Assembly (NCBI GenBank): GCA_016210805.1 | Contig: JACQTL010000359.1 | Location: 1 to 11,437 of the forward strand | From: Actinomycetota bacterium | Lineage (GTDB): Bacteria > Actinomycetota > UBA4738 > G016210805 | DNA: 11,437 nucleotides | Reading direction: 5' to 3' | Shown here: piece after piece, positions 5,065 to 11,437 of the stretch | Numbering within the stretch: position 1 is the stretch's first letter | Layout: every line of letters starts with the position of its first letter | Notes under the pieces: model-generated | What the model was told of the DNA's origin: nothing | The model's database searches: none | The model's input: the letters and a program-made list of their open reading frames with translations, nothing else | Made by a program: the position numbers and the translations under genes

Positions 5065-7896
5065 TCATCGGTGACCTCCCTCGTTCCGGCCGGGCGCGCC
5101 CACGGCCGCGAGCTCGGCCCGGTTGCGCAGGCCCAGCTTCGCCAGCACGTTGGAGACGTGCCGTTCCACGGTCTTCCTCGAGATGAACAGCGCGGCGGCC
5201 ACCTCGGGGTTGCTGGCTCCCCGGGCCACCAGGCGGGCGACCTCCCTCTCCCTCTCGGTCAGGGCGGCGAAGGGCTCTCTCCCCCCGGGCCCCCGGCGCC
5301 AGGTCCGGACCCCCAGCCGGCGGAGCTCCCGTTCGCACAGGGCCTTCTCCGTGGAGGCTCCCAGGAGCTCGGCGGCGGCCCCGGCCCGGCGGAGGGCCAC
5401 CGCGGCGGCGCCCGGCTCACCTCCGCGGGCCAGGGACCTCCCGGCATCCAGGCGGGCCCAGACGGCTTCCAGGGCCATCGAAAGTCCCTCGGCCCGGCGG
5501 GCCACGTCCTCCAGGAGCAACGGTGCGCCTGGGTCGCCCGAGGCCATGGCCAGGGAGGCCTCCCCCCTGGCCAGCCACCATGCCGCGACCGGCGCGCGTT
5601 CGGCGGACGGGACCCGGGACCCCTGGAGCATGCCCTCCGAGGCCTCCGTCTCCCCCAGCCTGGCCAGCGCGTCGGCGGCCCTCCGCCGGGCGTCCCCCAG
5701 GCACCGGGCGCAACCCGCGGCCAGCCCGTCCGACTCGCACCTTTTGGCCAGCTCCACCGCCTCGGACCGGGCGCCCTCCCCCACCACGCGGCCCAGCGCC
5801 GTGACCAGCCGGTATCCGCACAGCGCCCTGAGGTGGGGATCCCGCTCCTCCGCGACCTCCCTCCTCAGTCCGTCGACCGCTGCCTGCCAGTCGCCCCGGG
5901 AGACCTGAACGTCGAGGACCACCGAGCGGAGCACGCGCACCGTCAGGGTCCCCCCGAGCCGGCGCCCCAGGGACAGGGCCTCGGCGGCCACGGCCTCGGC
6001 CTCTTCCAGGCGCCCCCAGCCGTGGAGGGCCATCCCCAGCCACAGGCCCGCGTCGACCGCGGCGTCGGGAAGGCCGAGGCGACGCGCCTCGCTCCAGGCC
6101 AGGCGGAGCCTGACCCCCGCCTCGGCGGCCCGCCCGAGGAGGAAGAGGGCCAGCCCGCCCCGGTAGGAGCCGCGGAGGTGCTCCCTGTCGTCGATCCCGG
6201 CGGCCACCTCCACCACGCGGTCCGAGATCTCCAGGAGCTCCGCGGCATCCTCGCGCTGTACTGCGCCGTCCAGCATGGCCAGCAGGCCGACGAGGTACGC
6301 TCGCCTCGACGGGAGGCTCGTCCGCCGCAGGCCCCCGGTCGACTCCACCAGCGCCCGCCCCGCCTCCAGCGCCTCCTCCGCCGCGGCCGCGGCCTCGGCC
6401 GGGCGGTGCTCGAGCCACCTGAGCACCCTGGACTCGTGGGCCAGGGCCTCGACGGCTGTCTCCGGGGCCTCCCCGGGACCCTCCCGGGCGGAGCGCAGGA
6501 AGTCCCTGGCCACGTCGGTGAGCTCGAGCTCGGCGGCCGCGCGGGACGCCTCCAGCGCGGCTCGGGCCCGGGCCGGGGGGGCTGCGGACCGATCGGCCAG
6601 GAGGCCCCACCTGGCCAGGGCCGAGGAGTGGTCCCCCAGCTCAGCGGCCAGCCCGGCGATCCGCCGGTGGAGCTCCTCGACCTCCTCCGTCCACTCCTGG
6701 CGGGAATCGGCAACCTCCGAGAGCCGGGCGAGGCCGTCGACGCCGGCCAGGCGCCTCCGGGGGGAGCCGACGATCGCCATGGCCAGCTCCACCGCCCCCA
6801 GGCCCCCGGCCCGCCGATGGTCGAGGGCCGCCAGCATCAGGTCGATCTCCTCCCCCGACCGGGCCTCGAGCCACTCGGCCATCAGGCGATGGAGCCGGCG
6901 GCGCCGGTCGGCCGCGAGCTGCCGGAGCGCGGCCTGGGCGATGAGATCGTGGGAGATCCGGAGCGCACCCTCCTCCTCGGCGGCCAGGGCCGACTCCACC
7001 AGCCCGGCCGCCGCCCGGGCCACGCGGCCGGGGGGCCAGCCGAGCACCTCCTCCACGTCCCTCCGGGACATGGGGCGCCCCGCGACGGCCAGGAGGGCCA
7101 GGAGCTCCGGGGCGTCCCCCCCGGCCTGCCGGAGCCGCGTCGAGATCACCCGCCCGACGTCGGGCCCCGGCTCTCCCGAACGGGCCAGGACCTCCAGCCA
7201 GAACGGAGAGCCCCTGGCCCGCCGCCAGAGCTCCTCGGCCTCGCTCTCGGCGAGCCCCGGAGCGATCTCCCTCGAGACGCGCACGCCGGCGTCCCTGTCC
7301 AGCGGCCCGAGCTCCAGGGCCCGGACCCGGTCGGGGTCGCCGATCAGGCGGGAGAGGGCGTCGTCCAGCCTCGCCTCCTCCGACGACGGCCGGGCCGCGA
7401 CCACCAGGGCGAGGGCCTCTTTCTCCTGCTCGGCCGCCCGGACCGCGTACTCCAGGAGCGCCAGCGACATCCGGTCTATCCACTGGAGGTCATCGACCAG
7501 CACGACGGCCGGACCGAGGGCGGCCAGGGCCTGATGGGCCAGCTCGAACAGGCCGACGGGCTCGGCCGGGTGGGAGAGCGGACCGCCCCACGCCAGATCC
7601 CTCAGGCGGCTACCGGGTTCCGACACCGCCGACAGCGACCGGAGGAGGCCCCTGGCCGCGGCCAGCGACACGCTCGTGCCGGCCGCGTACCCGGCCACCT
7701 CGAGGACCGCCATGCCGCGCACCCTGTCCCCGAGCTCGCGGAGCAGGCGGGTCTTCCCCGACCCCGGCTCGCCGACGACCGTGCAGGCCGTGGGACGAGA
7801 ACCGCCGACCGCCCGGTCGACGAGGTCGAGGAGGGTCGACAGCTCTTCCTCCCGCCCGACGAAGCTCGGTCGGACCACTGCCCCCGAATATCGCAT
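5065..7896 (-). CDS. LAL-family transcriptional regulator: AAA ATPase plus C-terminal LuxR HTH
   Basis: A 943-residue regulator of the LAL (large ATP-binding LuxR) type, in the usual size range of the class. N-terminal AAA/ORC-like ATPase: FVGREEEL at 12-19, Walker A GEPGSGKT at 42-49, Walker B VVLVDD with D135-D136 followed by LQWID. A long alanine-, arginine- and leucine-rich helical middle (about 350-860) resembles TPR-type repeats that sense ligands or partners. The C-terminus (about 875-935) is a LuxR helix-turn-helix: LTEREREVARLVARGASN, then ISRKTVERHVSNVLAKL. There is no receiver domain, so it need not be phosphorylated by the nearby kinase. ATG 7896 (MRYSGAVV) lacks a clear ribosome site; GTG 7878 preceded by GGGGG is an alternative. 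The frame remains open to 8061, but that part reads as low-complexity and overlaps the divergent small gene. Likely targets are its own downstream genes or the divergent gene, by analogy with other LAL proteins. Confidence 0.93.
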   Translation of the reverse strand: MRYSGAVVRPSFVGREEELSTLLDLVDRAVGGSRPTACTVVGEPGSGKTRLLRELGDRVRGMAVLEVAGYAAGTSVSLAAARGLLRSLSAVSEPGSRLRDLAWGGPLSHPAEPVGLFELAHQALAALGPAVVLVDDLQWIDRMSLALLEYAVRAAEQEKEALALVVAARPSSEEARLDDALSRLIGDPDRVRALELGPLDRDAGVRVSREIAPGLAESEAEELWRRARGSPFWLEVLARSGEPGPDVGRVISTRLRQAGGDAPELLALLAVAGRPMSRRDVEEVLGWPPGRVARAAAGLVESALAAEEEGALRISHDLIAQAALRQLAADRRRRLHRLMAEWLEARSGEEIDLMLAALDHRRAGGLGAVELAMAIVGSPRRRLAGVDGLARLSEVADSRQEWTEEVEELHRRIAGLAAELGDHSSALARWGLLADRSAAPPARARAALEASRAAAELELTDVARDFLRSAREGPGEAPETAVEALAHESRVLRWLEHRPAEAAAAAEEALEAGRALVESTGGLRRTSLPSRRAYLVGLLAMLDGAVQREDAAELLEISDRVVEVAAGIDDREHLRGSYRGGLALFLLGRAAEAGVRLRLAWSEARRLGLPDAAVDAGLWLGMALHGWGRLEEAEAVAAEALSLGRRLGGTLTVRVLRSVVLDVQVSRGDWQAAVDGLRREVAEERDPHLRALCGYRLVTALGRVVGEGARSEAVELAKRCESDGLAAGCARCLGDARRRAADALARLGETEASEGMLQGSRVPSAERAPVAAWWLARGEASLAMASGDPGAPLLLEDVARRAEGLSMALEAVWARLDAGRSLARGGEPGAAAVALRRAGAAAELLGASTEKALCERELRRLGVRTWRRGPGGREPFAALTEREREVARLVARGASNPEVAAALFISRKTVERHVSNVLAKLGLRNRAELAAVGAPGRNEGGHR

Positions 7897-7957
7897 CGAG
7901 GGGTGGAGACGACAAGGCGCGCCCCCCGGCCTGCGGTGGGAGCCCTGGTCCCGCCTT

Positions 7958-7981
7958 CCGGAGGGCTTTCGCCCCTCCCGG
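7958..7981. repeat. Bulged inverted repeat in the divergent intergenic region
   Basis: C7958-C7966 pairs with G7971-G7981: nine base pairs with C7975 and C7979 bulged and a four-base loop. On the minus-strand transcript (the regulator's leader) the loop is GAAA, a GNRA tetraloop closed by GGC/GCC. It sits about 60 bases upstream of the regulator start and about 50 bases upstream of the small Cys4 gene. It could be a 5' leader hairpin or an operator, or chance in such GC-rich DNA. No convincing -35/-10 pair was found elsewhere in this 138-base gap. Confidence 0.35.
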
Positions 7982-8034
7982 GACGGGTCACGTTCGACCC
8001 ATCGTGTCGCCGCCAGGGCGGGGGAGGCGACGCC

Positions 8035-8229
8035 GTGAAGCAGCTGCGCCTGGAGGAGCACGGGGGGACCGTGAGCTGCCCCCTCAGGGGGGAGGCGGAC
8101 CTAAAGACCTGCGTCGACTGCCGGTTCCTGGATGAGGTCGAGGTCGGCGAGGGGGCTCGCGTCGTGGTCTGCCGGCCCCCGTCGACGTACGGCCTCCTCG
8201 GCGCGCTGTCGCTGCCGTTCCCGCCCTAG
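8035..8229 (+). CDS. Small four-cysteine (zinc-ribbon-like) protein, 64 residues
   Basis: A short protein with C15, C26, C29 and C46. The pattern C-P-x-R-G, then C-x2-C-R-F-L, then a final cysteine in VVVCRPP resembles small actinobacterial proteins of unknown function with a CPxRG...CxxC core, and would suit a single zinc site. There is no signal peptide or membrane segment. GTG 8035 is chosen because a GGGGGAGG ribosome site lies 7 bases upstream and because the protein-like composition starts there; the same frame is open far to the left across the regulator, which is an antisense artefact. It is divergent from the LAL regulator and its stop is 3 bases from the stop of the histidine kinase on the other strand. 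Function unknown; an accessory or regulatory role is a guess. Confidence 0.78.
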   Translation: MKQLRLEEHGGTVSCPLRGEADLKTCVDCRFLDEVEVGEGARVVVCRPPSTYGLLGALSLPFPP

Positions 8230-8232
8230 CGG

Positions 8233-10356
8233 TCACCCCGCCGGGCCGGCCGCCGCCGCGGGGGCCGGAAGGCGGCCGGCCACCGTCGTCCCCGCGCCCG
8301 GCGCGGAGCGGACCTCGAGCTCCCCGCCCAGGGCCGCCAGCCGGTCGGACATGTTCTGGAGCCCCGCCCCGCGGCCGACCGTCGCGACGTCGACCCCGGC
8401 GCCGTCGGCCTCGACCTCGACCCGCAGGTCCGCGTCCCCCCAGCGCAGCCGCACGACCGCGCGGCTCGCGCCCGCGTACTTGGCCACGTTCTGCAGCGCC
8501 TCCAGGACGCAGAAGTAGACGGCGGCCTCTCCCTCCTGGGCGAAGCGGCGGACCCCGCCCTCCTCCGCCACCTCCACGGGGACGGCGCTCTTCCCGGCCT
8601 GGGCCCGGAGCGCGGCGCCCAGGCCCTGGTCGGCCAGGAGGGGCGGGTAGATCCCCCGGGCCAGGTCCCTGAGGTTCTGGAGCGCGTCCTGCATCTCGTC
8701 CTGGACCGCGGCCAGCATCTCGGCGGCCCGCTCGGCGTCCCTCGTGGCGAGCTGCTGGGCGAGACGGACCTTCACGGCCAGGGCCACGAGCTGCTGCTGG
8801 GCGCCGTCGTGGAGGTTCCGCTCGATCCTCCGGCGCTCCTGGTCCTGCGCGGCGACCAGGCGCTGGCGCGACGCCCGGAGCTCCTCGATCAGCCTGGCGT
8901 TGCGGAGCAGGAGCCCGGCCTGCGCGGCCAGGTCCTCGAGGAGCTTGCCCTGCGCCGGGACGAGCGGCTCGGAGGGGGGCACGGCCACGGCGATCGCGCC
9001 CAGCAGCTCGCCGTGGTGGACGACCGGGAGGGCGTGGTCGGCGCCCGCGATCGGCGGGAGGGCCTCCTCCCGGACGGGGAGCGGGAGGGGAGCCGGGCCG
9101 TCGGTCGCCGGCGCCCTGGCCCCCAGGCGGAGCTCCGAGCCCACGCGGAGCCAGACCTCCGCGCGCGAGGCCCCCGTGCCGGCGGTGATCATCTCGGCCA
9201 TCCGGGGCAGGACGTCCTCGCTCGCGTACGTGCCGCCCACGCTCCCCGCGAACCCCGACAGGACCTCGTACGGCGTGGCCCTCTTCCCGTAGACCAGCCG
9301 GTCGGCCAGGCGGCGGGCCCTCGCGCGGACCGGCTGGAACGCGACGGCCACGATCGCGGCGCCCGCGAAGGTGAGCGCCGGTGTGTCGGCTCCCACGAAC
9401 AGCGCGCCGAGCCCGACCACCACCCCCACGTACACGACGGTCCCGAACGCGGCCAGGGCCCCGAACACGACGGTCCTCTTGATGACCACGTCGAGGTCGA
9501 ACAGGCGGTGCCTGAGAATCGCGATCCCGCAGGCCAGGGGGATCCCCACGGCCACCACCAGGAAGACCAGGTAGAAGAGTGAGTTGGACACCGGGTGGTC
9601 CCCCAGCGGGAAGCTCGCGAACAGGGCCAGGAGGAGCAGGGCCCCCAGGCTCGCCGTGTAGGCCAGCCACCGGATCTGCTGCCGCTCGTCGCCCCGGGAC
9701 CGCCGGAATCGCCGGACCAGCGCGACGACCGAGAGGAAGGCCAGGGGCATCGCCGCCAGGCCGGACGCGGAAAGGAGGATGCCGGCCAGGCCCTCGTCGA
9801 TCCCGGTGGGGTTCGGGAGGCGGACCGGGGTGCCCTCGGGCCCGACGACGAGGGGCGAGGGGTCGACCATGAACCCGACCACCCCCAGGAGGGCCGCCGC
9901 CGCGACCGCCCACGCCGCCACCCTCCACCGGCGGGACGGGGGACGACCCGTGGGGAACAGCAGGAACAGGAGGGGGATCGGATACAGGAGGGGCACGATC
10001 GTCCACGCCCCCAGCCAGGCCACCCACCGGGTGAAGGGCAGGAGGTCCGGCGCCCGGGCCGCCGACCACGCCGTGTACGCCTCGGCCCCGCCGGTGAGGG
10101 CGGTCCACACCCCGACCCAGTAGAGGAGCCAGCCGATCGTGTTCCTGGGCTGGCGGGCCACGATCAGCGACCCGACCCCCGCGTACGCGAGCGAGGCCGC
10201 CGAGGCCACGGCGGTGAACAGGACGTCCTCGTCGGTCCCGAAGGCGAGCTCCGCCGTCCAGATGGCGACGCCGAGGAGGAGGACCGACACGAACAGCCCG
10301 CGCCCGAGAGCCCTCCGAGGCCTCGGCGCCGTCCGCGCCTCCCCTGTGGTCACCAC
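8233..10356 (-). CDS. Membrane sensor histidine kinase, NarL/DesK (HisKA_3) type, orphan
   Basis: A 707-residue kinase. About ten hydrophobic segments fill residues 21-341 (for example LFVSVLLLGVAIW, VPLLYPIPLLFLLF, LGALLLLALFASF, FYLVFLVVAVGIPL), followed by the linker FDLDVVIKRT seen in this actinobacterial class. Residues about 365-480 look like a divergent GAF sensor. A helix leads to the phospho-acceptor H516 in ERRRIERNLHDGAQQQL, the HisKA_3 H-box. The ATPase part has the N-box ALQNVAKYA (N623), a G1 box reading EADGAGVD and GRGAGLQNMSDRL (G2). The aspartate expected at the first G1 position is alanine 650. No response regulator is within view, so its partner is unknown. The start is taken as GTG 10356; the best-placed ribosome site instead serves a four-codon frame at 10350-10364. 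It follows the rluD-like gene after 105 bases. Confidence 0.93.
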   Translation of the reverse strand: MVTTGEARTAPRPRRALGRGLFVSVLLLGVAIWTAELAFGTDEDVLFTAVASAASLAYAGVGSLIVARQPRNTIGWLLYWVGVWTALTGGAEAYTAWSAARAPDLLPFTRWVAWLGAWTIVPLLYPIPLLFLLFPTGRPPSRRWRVAAWAVAAAALLGVVGFMVDPSPLVVGPEGTPVRLPNPTGIDEGLAGILLSASGLAAMPLAFLSVVALVRRFRRSRGDERQQIRWLAYTASLGALLLLALFASFPLGDHPVSNSLFYLVFLVVAVGIPLACGIAILRHRLFDLDVVIKRTVVFGALAAFGTVVYVGVVVGLGALFVGADTPALTFAGAAIVAVAFQPVRARARRLADRLVYGKRATPYEVLSGFAGSVGGTYASEDVLPRMAEMITAGTGASRAEVWLRVGSELRLGARAPATDGPAPLPLPVREEALPPIAGADHALPVVHHGELLGAIAVAVPPSEPLVPAQGKLLEDLAAQAGLLLRNARLIEELRASRQRLVAAQDQERRRIERNLHDGAQQQLVALAVKVRLAQQLATRDAERAAEMLAAVQDEMQDALQNLRDLARGIYPPLLADQGLGAALRAQAGKSAVPVEVAEEGGVRRFAQEGEAAVYFCVLEALQNVAKYAGASRAVVRLRWGDADLRVEVEADGAGVDVATVGRGAGLQNMSDRLAALGGELEVRSAPGAGTTVAGRLPAPAAAAGPAG

Positions 10357-10364
10357 GGGTCCAT
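10350..10364 (-). other. Four-codon leader frame (MDPW-stop) overlapping the kinase start
   Basis: ATG at 10364 has an AAGGA ribosome site 5 bases upstream (10370-10374) and stops with TGA at 10350-10352, overlapping the two tandem GTG codons of the kinase (10354-10356 and 10351-10353). The kinase GTG itself lies 13 bases from that ribosome site. It may couple translation of the kinase by termination and re-initiation. A single-base deletion (real or a sequencing error) is the alternative, because one added base would join ATG to the kinase frame. Confidence 0.3.
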
Positions 10365-10422
10365 GGTGGTCCTTCGGAGCGTGCCGCGTGAAGGGGGCTG
10401 GCCGAATGCGCGAGGTGGGCTG

Positions 10423-10438
10423 CCGCCACCCCCGGCGG
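10423..10438. terminator. Hairpin downstream of the rluD-like gene
   Basis: CCGCC (10423-10427) pairs with GGCGG (10434-10438) around a 6-base loop, in the 105-base gap between the rluD-like stop and the kinase start. No T-tract follows. It may slow or end transcription from the lspA-rluD unit, but in DNA this GC-rich a 5-bp stem is weak evidence. The kinase promoter is not apparent in the remaining gap. Confidence 0.25.
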
Positions 10439-10461
10439 GATGCTGGCCCCCGTGAGGCCCC

Positions 10462-11352
10462 TCAGCCCCCCGGGCGGGCTCGGGCCAGGGCCCGCTCGAG
10501 GTCCTCGGGGAGGGGCTCCTCGACCTCCACCCGCTCGCCGGTCCGGGGATGGGCGAACGCGAGGCGGCGGGCGTGGAGGAAGGGCCGGGCCAGCCCGAGG
10601 CGGCGGGCCTCGTCGCCCCCGCCCCCGTACCGGGCGTCGCCCAGTATCGGGTGGCCGATGGCCTGGAGGTGGACGCGGATCTGGTGGGTCCTCCCGGTCC
10701 GCGGGACGGCCTCCAGGAGCGTGGCCCGCTCGAGCCGCTCGACCACCTCGAACGCCGTCTCCGCCTTTCTCCCGGCGACGCGCTGCACGCGGATCCGGGC
10801 CCCCCGCCGGAGGAGGGGGGCCTCCACGGCGAACCTCTCGTGCTCGACCCGGCCCCGGACCAGGGCCAGGTAGCGGCGCTCGACCTCGTGCCGGGAGAGC
10901 ATCGCGGCCAGGGCCTCGTGGGTCTCGTCGTCCTTGGCCACCACGAGGAGCCCCGACGTCCCGGCGTCCAGGCGATGCACGATCCCCGGCCGGAGAGGCC
11001 CCCCGATACCCGACAGCGGAACCCCCATGTGCAGCAGGCGGTTCACCACGGTCCCGGTCCGCCGGCCGGCCGTGGGGTGGGTGGGCGGCCCGGCCGGCTT
11101 GGCCACCACGAGCAGGAAGGGATCCTCGTAGCGCACGGGGAGGGCGGGTCCCTCGGGCGGGACCTCCTCGGTCCCCGCCCGGTCGACGGCCACCCGCTCC
11201 CCGCCCTCCAGCGCGAAGGACTTCGGCCTGGCCCGCCCGTCGACCATCACGCGACCCTCGGCGATGGCCCGCTGGGCCTCCGCCCGGGGGATCCCCAGCC
11301 GGTCGGCGACCACGCGGTCCAGCCGTCCCGGGCCGGCCTCGAACTCAGCCAT
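10462..11352 (-). CDS. rluD: RluA/RluD-family 23S rRNA pseudouridine synthase
   Basis: A 296-residue enzyme that converts uridine to pseudouridine in RNA. An S4-type RNA-binding domain occupies about residues 8-60 (RLDRVVADRLGIPRAEAQRAI and the VMVDGRARPKS turn). The catalytic domain contains VAKPAG (83-88), the catalytic aspartate D129 in HRLDAGTSGLLVVAK, the YLALVRG strand (161-167), and GRTHQIRVHLQAIGHPILGD (220-239). Length and motifs are normal for the RluA family; RluD is the likeliest member because the gene follows a probable lspA, as in many Actinobacteria and in Bacillus, but the exact rRNA sites cannot be read from sequence. ATG 11352 overlaps the upstream frame by 8 bases, which suggests translational coupling. 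A GGCGGGGG stretch just before the ATG is the only ribosome-site candidate. Confidence 0.95.
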   Translation of the reverse strand: MAEFEAGPGRLDRVVADRLGIPRAEAQRAIAEGRVMVDGRARPKSFALEGGERVAVDRAGTEEVPPEGPALPVRYEDPFLLVVAKPAGPPTHPTAGRRTGTVVNRLLHMGVPLSGIGGPLRPGIVHRLDAGTSGLLVVAKDDETHEALAAMLSRHEVERRYLALVRGRVEHERFAVEAPLLRRGARIRVQRVAGRKAETAFEVVERLERATLLEAVPRTGRTHQIRVHLQAIGHPILGDARYGGGGDEARRLGLARPFLHARRLAFAHPRTGERVEVEEPLPEDLERALARARPGG

Positions 11353-11437
11353 CCCCCGCCGCCCTGGCCGGCGGGCTCCCGTCCGGCGTCGTCCCTCCCC
11401 GGCGCTCGCCCTCCCCCCTCCTGGCCCCGGCCAGCAC
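11345..11437 (-). CDS. lspA: C-terminal end of an upstream gene, probably signal peptidase II (lspA)
   Basis: From the window edge a frame reads VLAGARRGEGERRGG and a low-complexity tail ending RAAGDG, with TGA at 11345-11347, 8 bases inside the rluD-like gene. Only 30 codons are visible. The initial VLAG followed by a basic hydrophilic tail would suit the last membrane helix and cytoplasmic end of a lipoprotein signal peptidase, and lspA-rluD is a common gene pair. No catalytic residue is in view, so the name rests on context alone. Confidence 0.42.
   Translation of the reverse strand: MLAGARRGEGERRGGTTPDGSPPARAAGDG

Noticed and set aside
5071..8034. Nearly 1,000 codons of open plus-strand frame running into the small Cys4 gene
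   Set aside because: It is antisense to the LAL regulator and has low-complexity content. Only the last 64 codons, after a strong ribosome site, look like protein, so the gene was trimmed to 8035-8229.
7897..8061. N-terminal extension of the LAL regulator by 55 residues
   Set aside because: The sequence is low-complexity, overlaps the divergent Cys4 gene, and the known domain begins right after M1 of the shorter form.
5065..10356. Kinase and LAL regulator as a two-component pair
   Set aside because: The regulator lacks a receiver domain and has its own ATPase, and the kinase is separated from it by a gene on the other strand.
8084..10429. 781-codon minus-strand frame overlapping the histidine kinase
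   Set aside because: It lies in a different frame from the kinase, which has clear H-, N- and G2-box motifs. The product is repetitive Arg/Gly/Pro sequence.
1..11437. Mobile element, prophage or toxin-antitoxin pair
   Set aside because: No transposase, integrase, direct repeats or phage genes were found. The small genes do not resemble toxins or antitoxins I recognise.

Overview
This is a very GC-rich window (over 70% by eye, with nearly every codon ending in G or C). It fits a high-GC Actinomycetota chromosome, probably from an uncultured or deep-branching lineage; I cannot name a genus. Support comes from the composition and from order: a probable lspA tail, an RluA-family pseudouridine synthase and dnaE lie on one strand, an order often seen in Actinobacteria. 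I see no tRNA, rRNA, CRISPR array, transposase or integrase.

Left part (1-3777). The 5' two thirds of dnaE, the replicative DNA polymerase III alpha subunit, runs leftward off the window edge with its start at 2453. It is divergent from a stand-alone RecB/AddB/Cas4-type PD-(D/E)XK nuclease with an iron-sulfur cysteine pattern (2606-3742). The 152-base gap between them holds a plausible promoter for the nuclease and two inverted DnaA-box-like 9-mers. A GC-rich hairpin at 3749-3771 separates the nuclease from the converging genes to its right.

Middle part (3778-8229). Four genes read leftward: a large LAL-type (AAA ATPase plus LuxR HTH) regulator, a blue-copper (cupredoxin) lipoprotein, a 79-residue conserved-looking hypothetical protein, and an NTF2/SnoaL-like ester-cyclase-type protein. 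The regulator, cupredoxin and small protein are close enough to be one transcript. The SnoaL-like gene follows after about 100 bases and may have its own promoter. Divergent from the regulator is a 64-residue four-cysteine protein read rightward.

Right part (8230-11437). A membrane-bound NarL/DesK-type histidine kinase with about ten membrane segments ends 3 bases from the stop of the small cysteine protein. It lies downstream of the rluD-like gene and has no response regulator in view. The rluD-like gene overlaps by 8 bases the end of an upstream frame that is probably lspA.

Taken together, housekeeping genes (lspA-rluD and dnaE) flank an accessory signalling and envelope block: orphan kinase, LAL regulator, copper lipoprotein and two small unknown proteins. 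No classic defence system or mobile element is visible. The most unusual points are the degenerate kinase G1 box with a four-codon leader frame at its start, the regulator-cupredoxin coupling, the Cys4 mini-protein, the DnaA-like boxes beside dnaE, and a codon-usage shift within dnaE.
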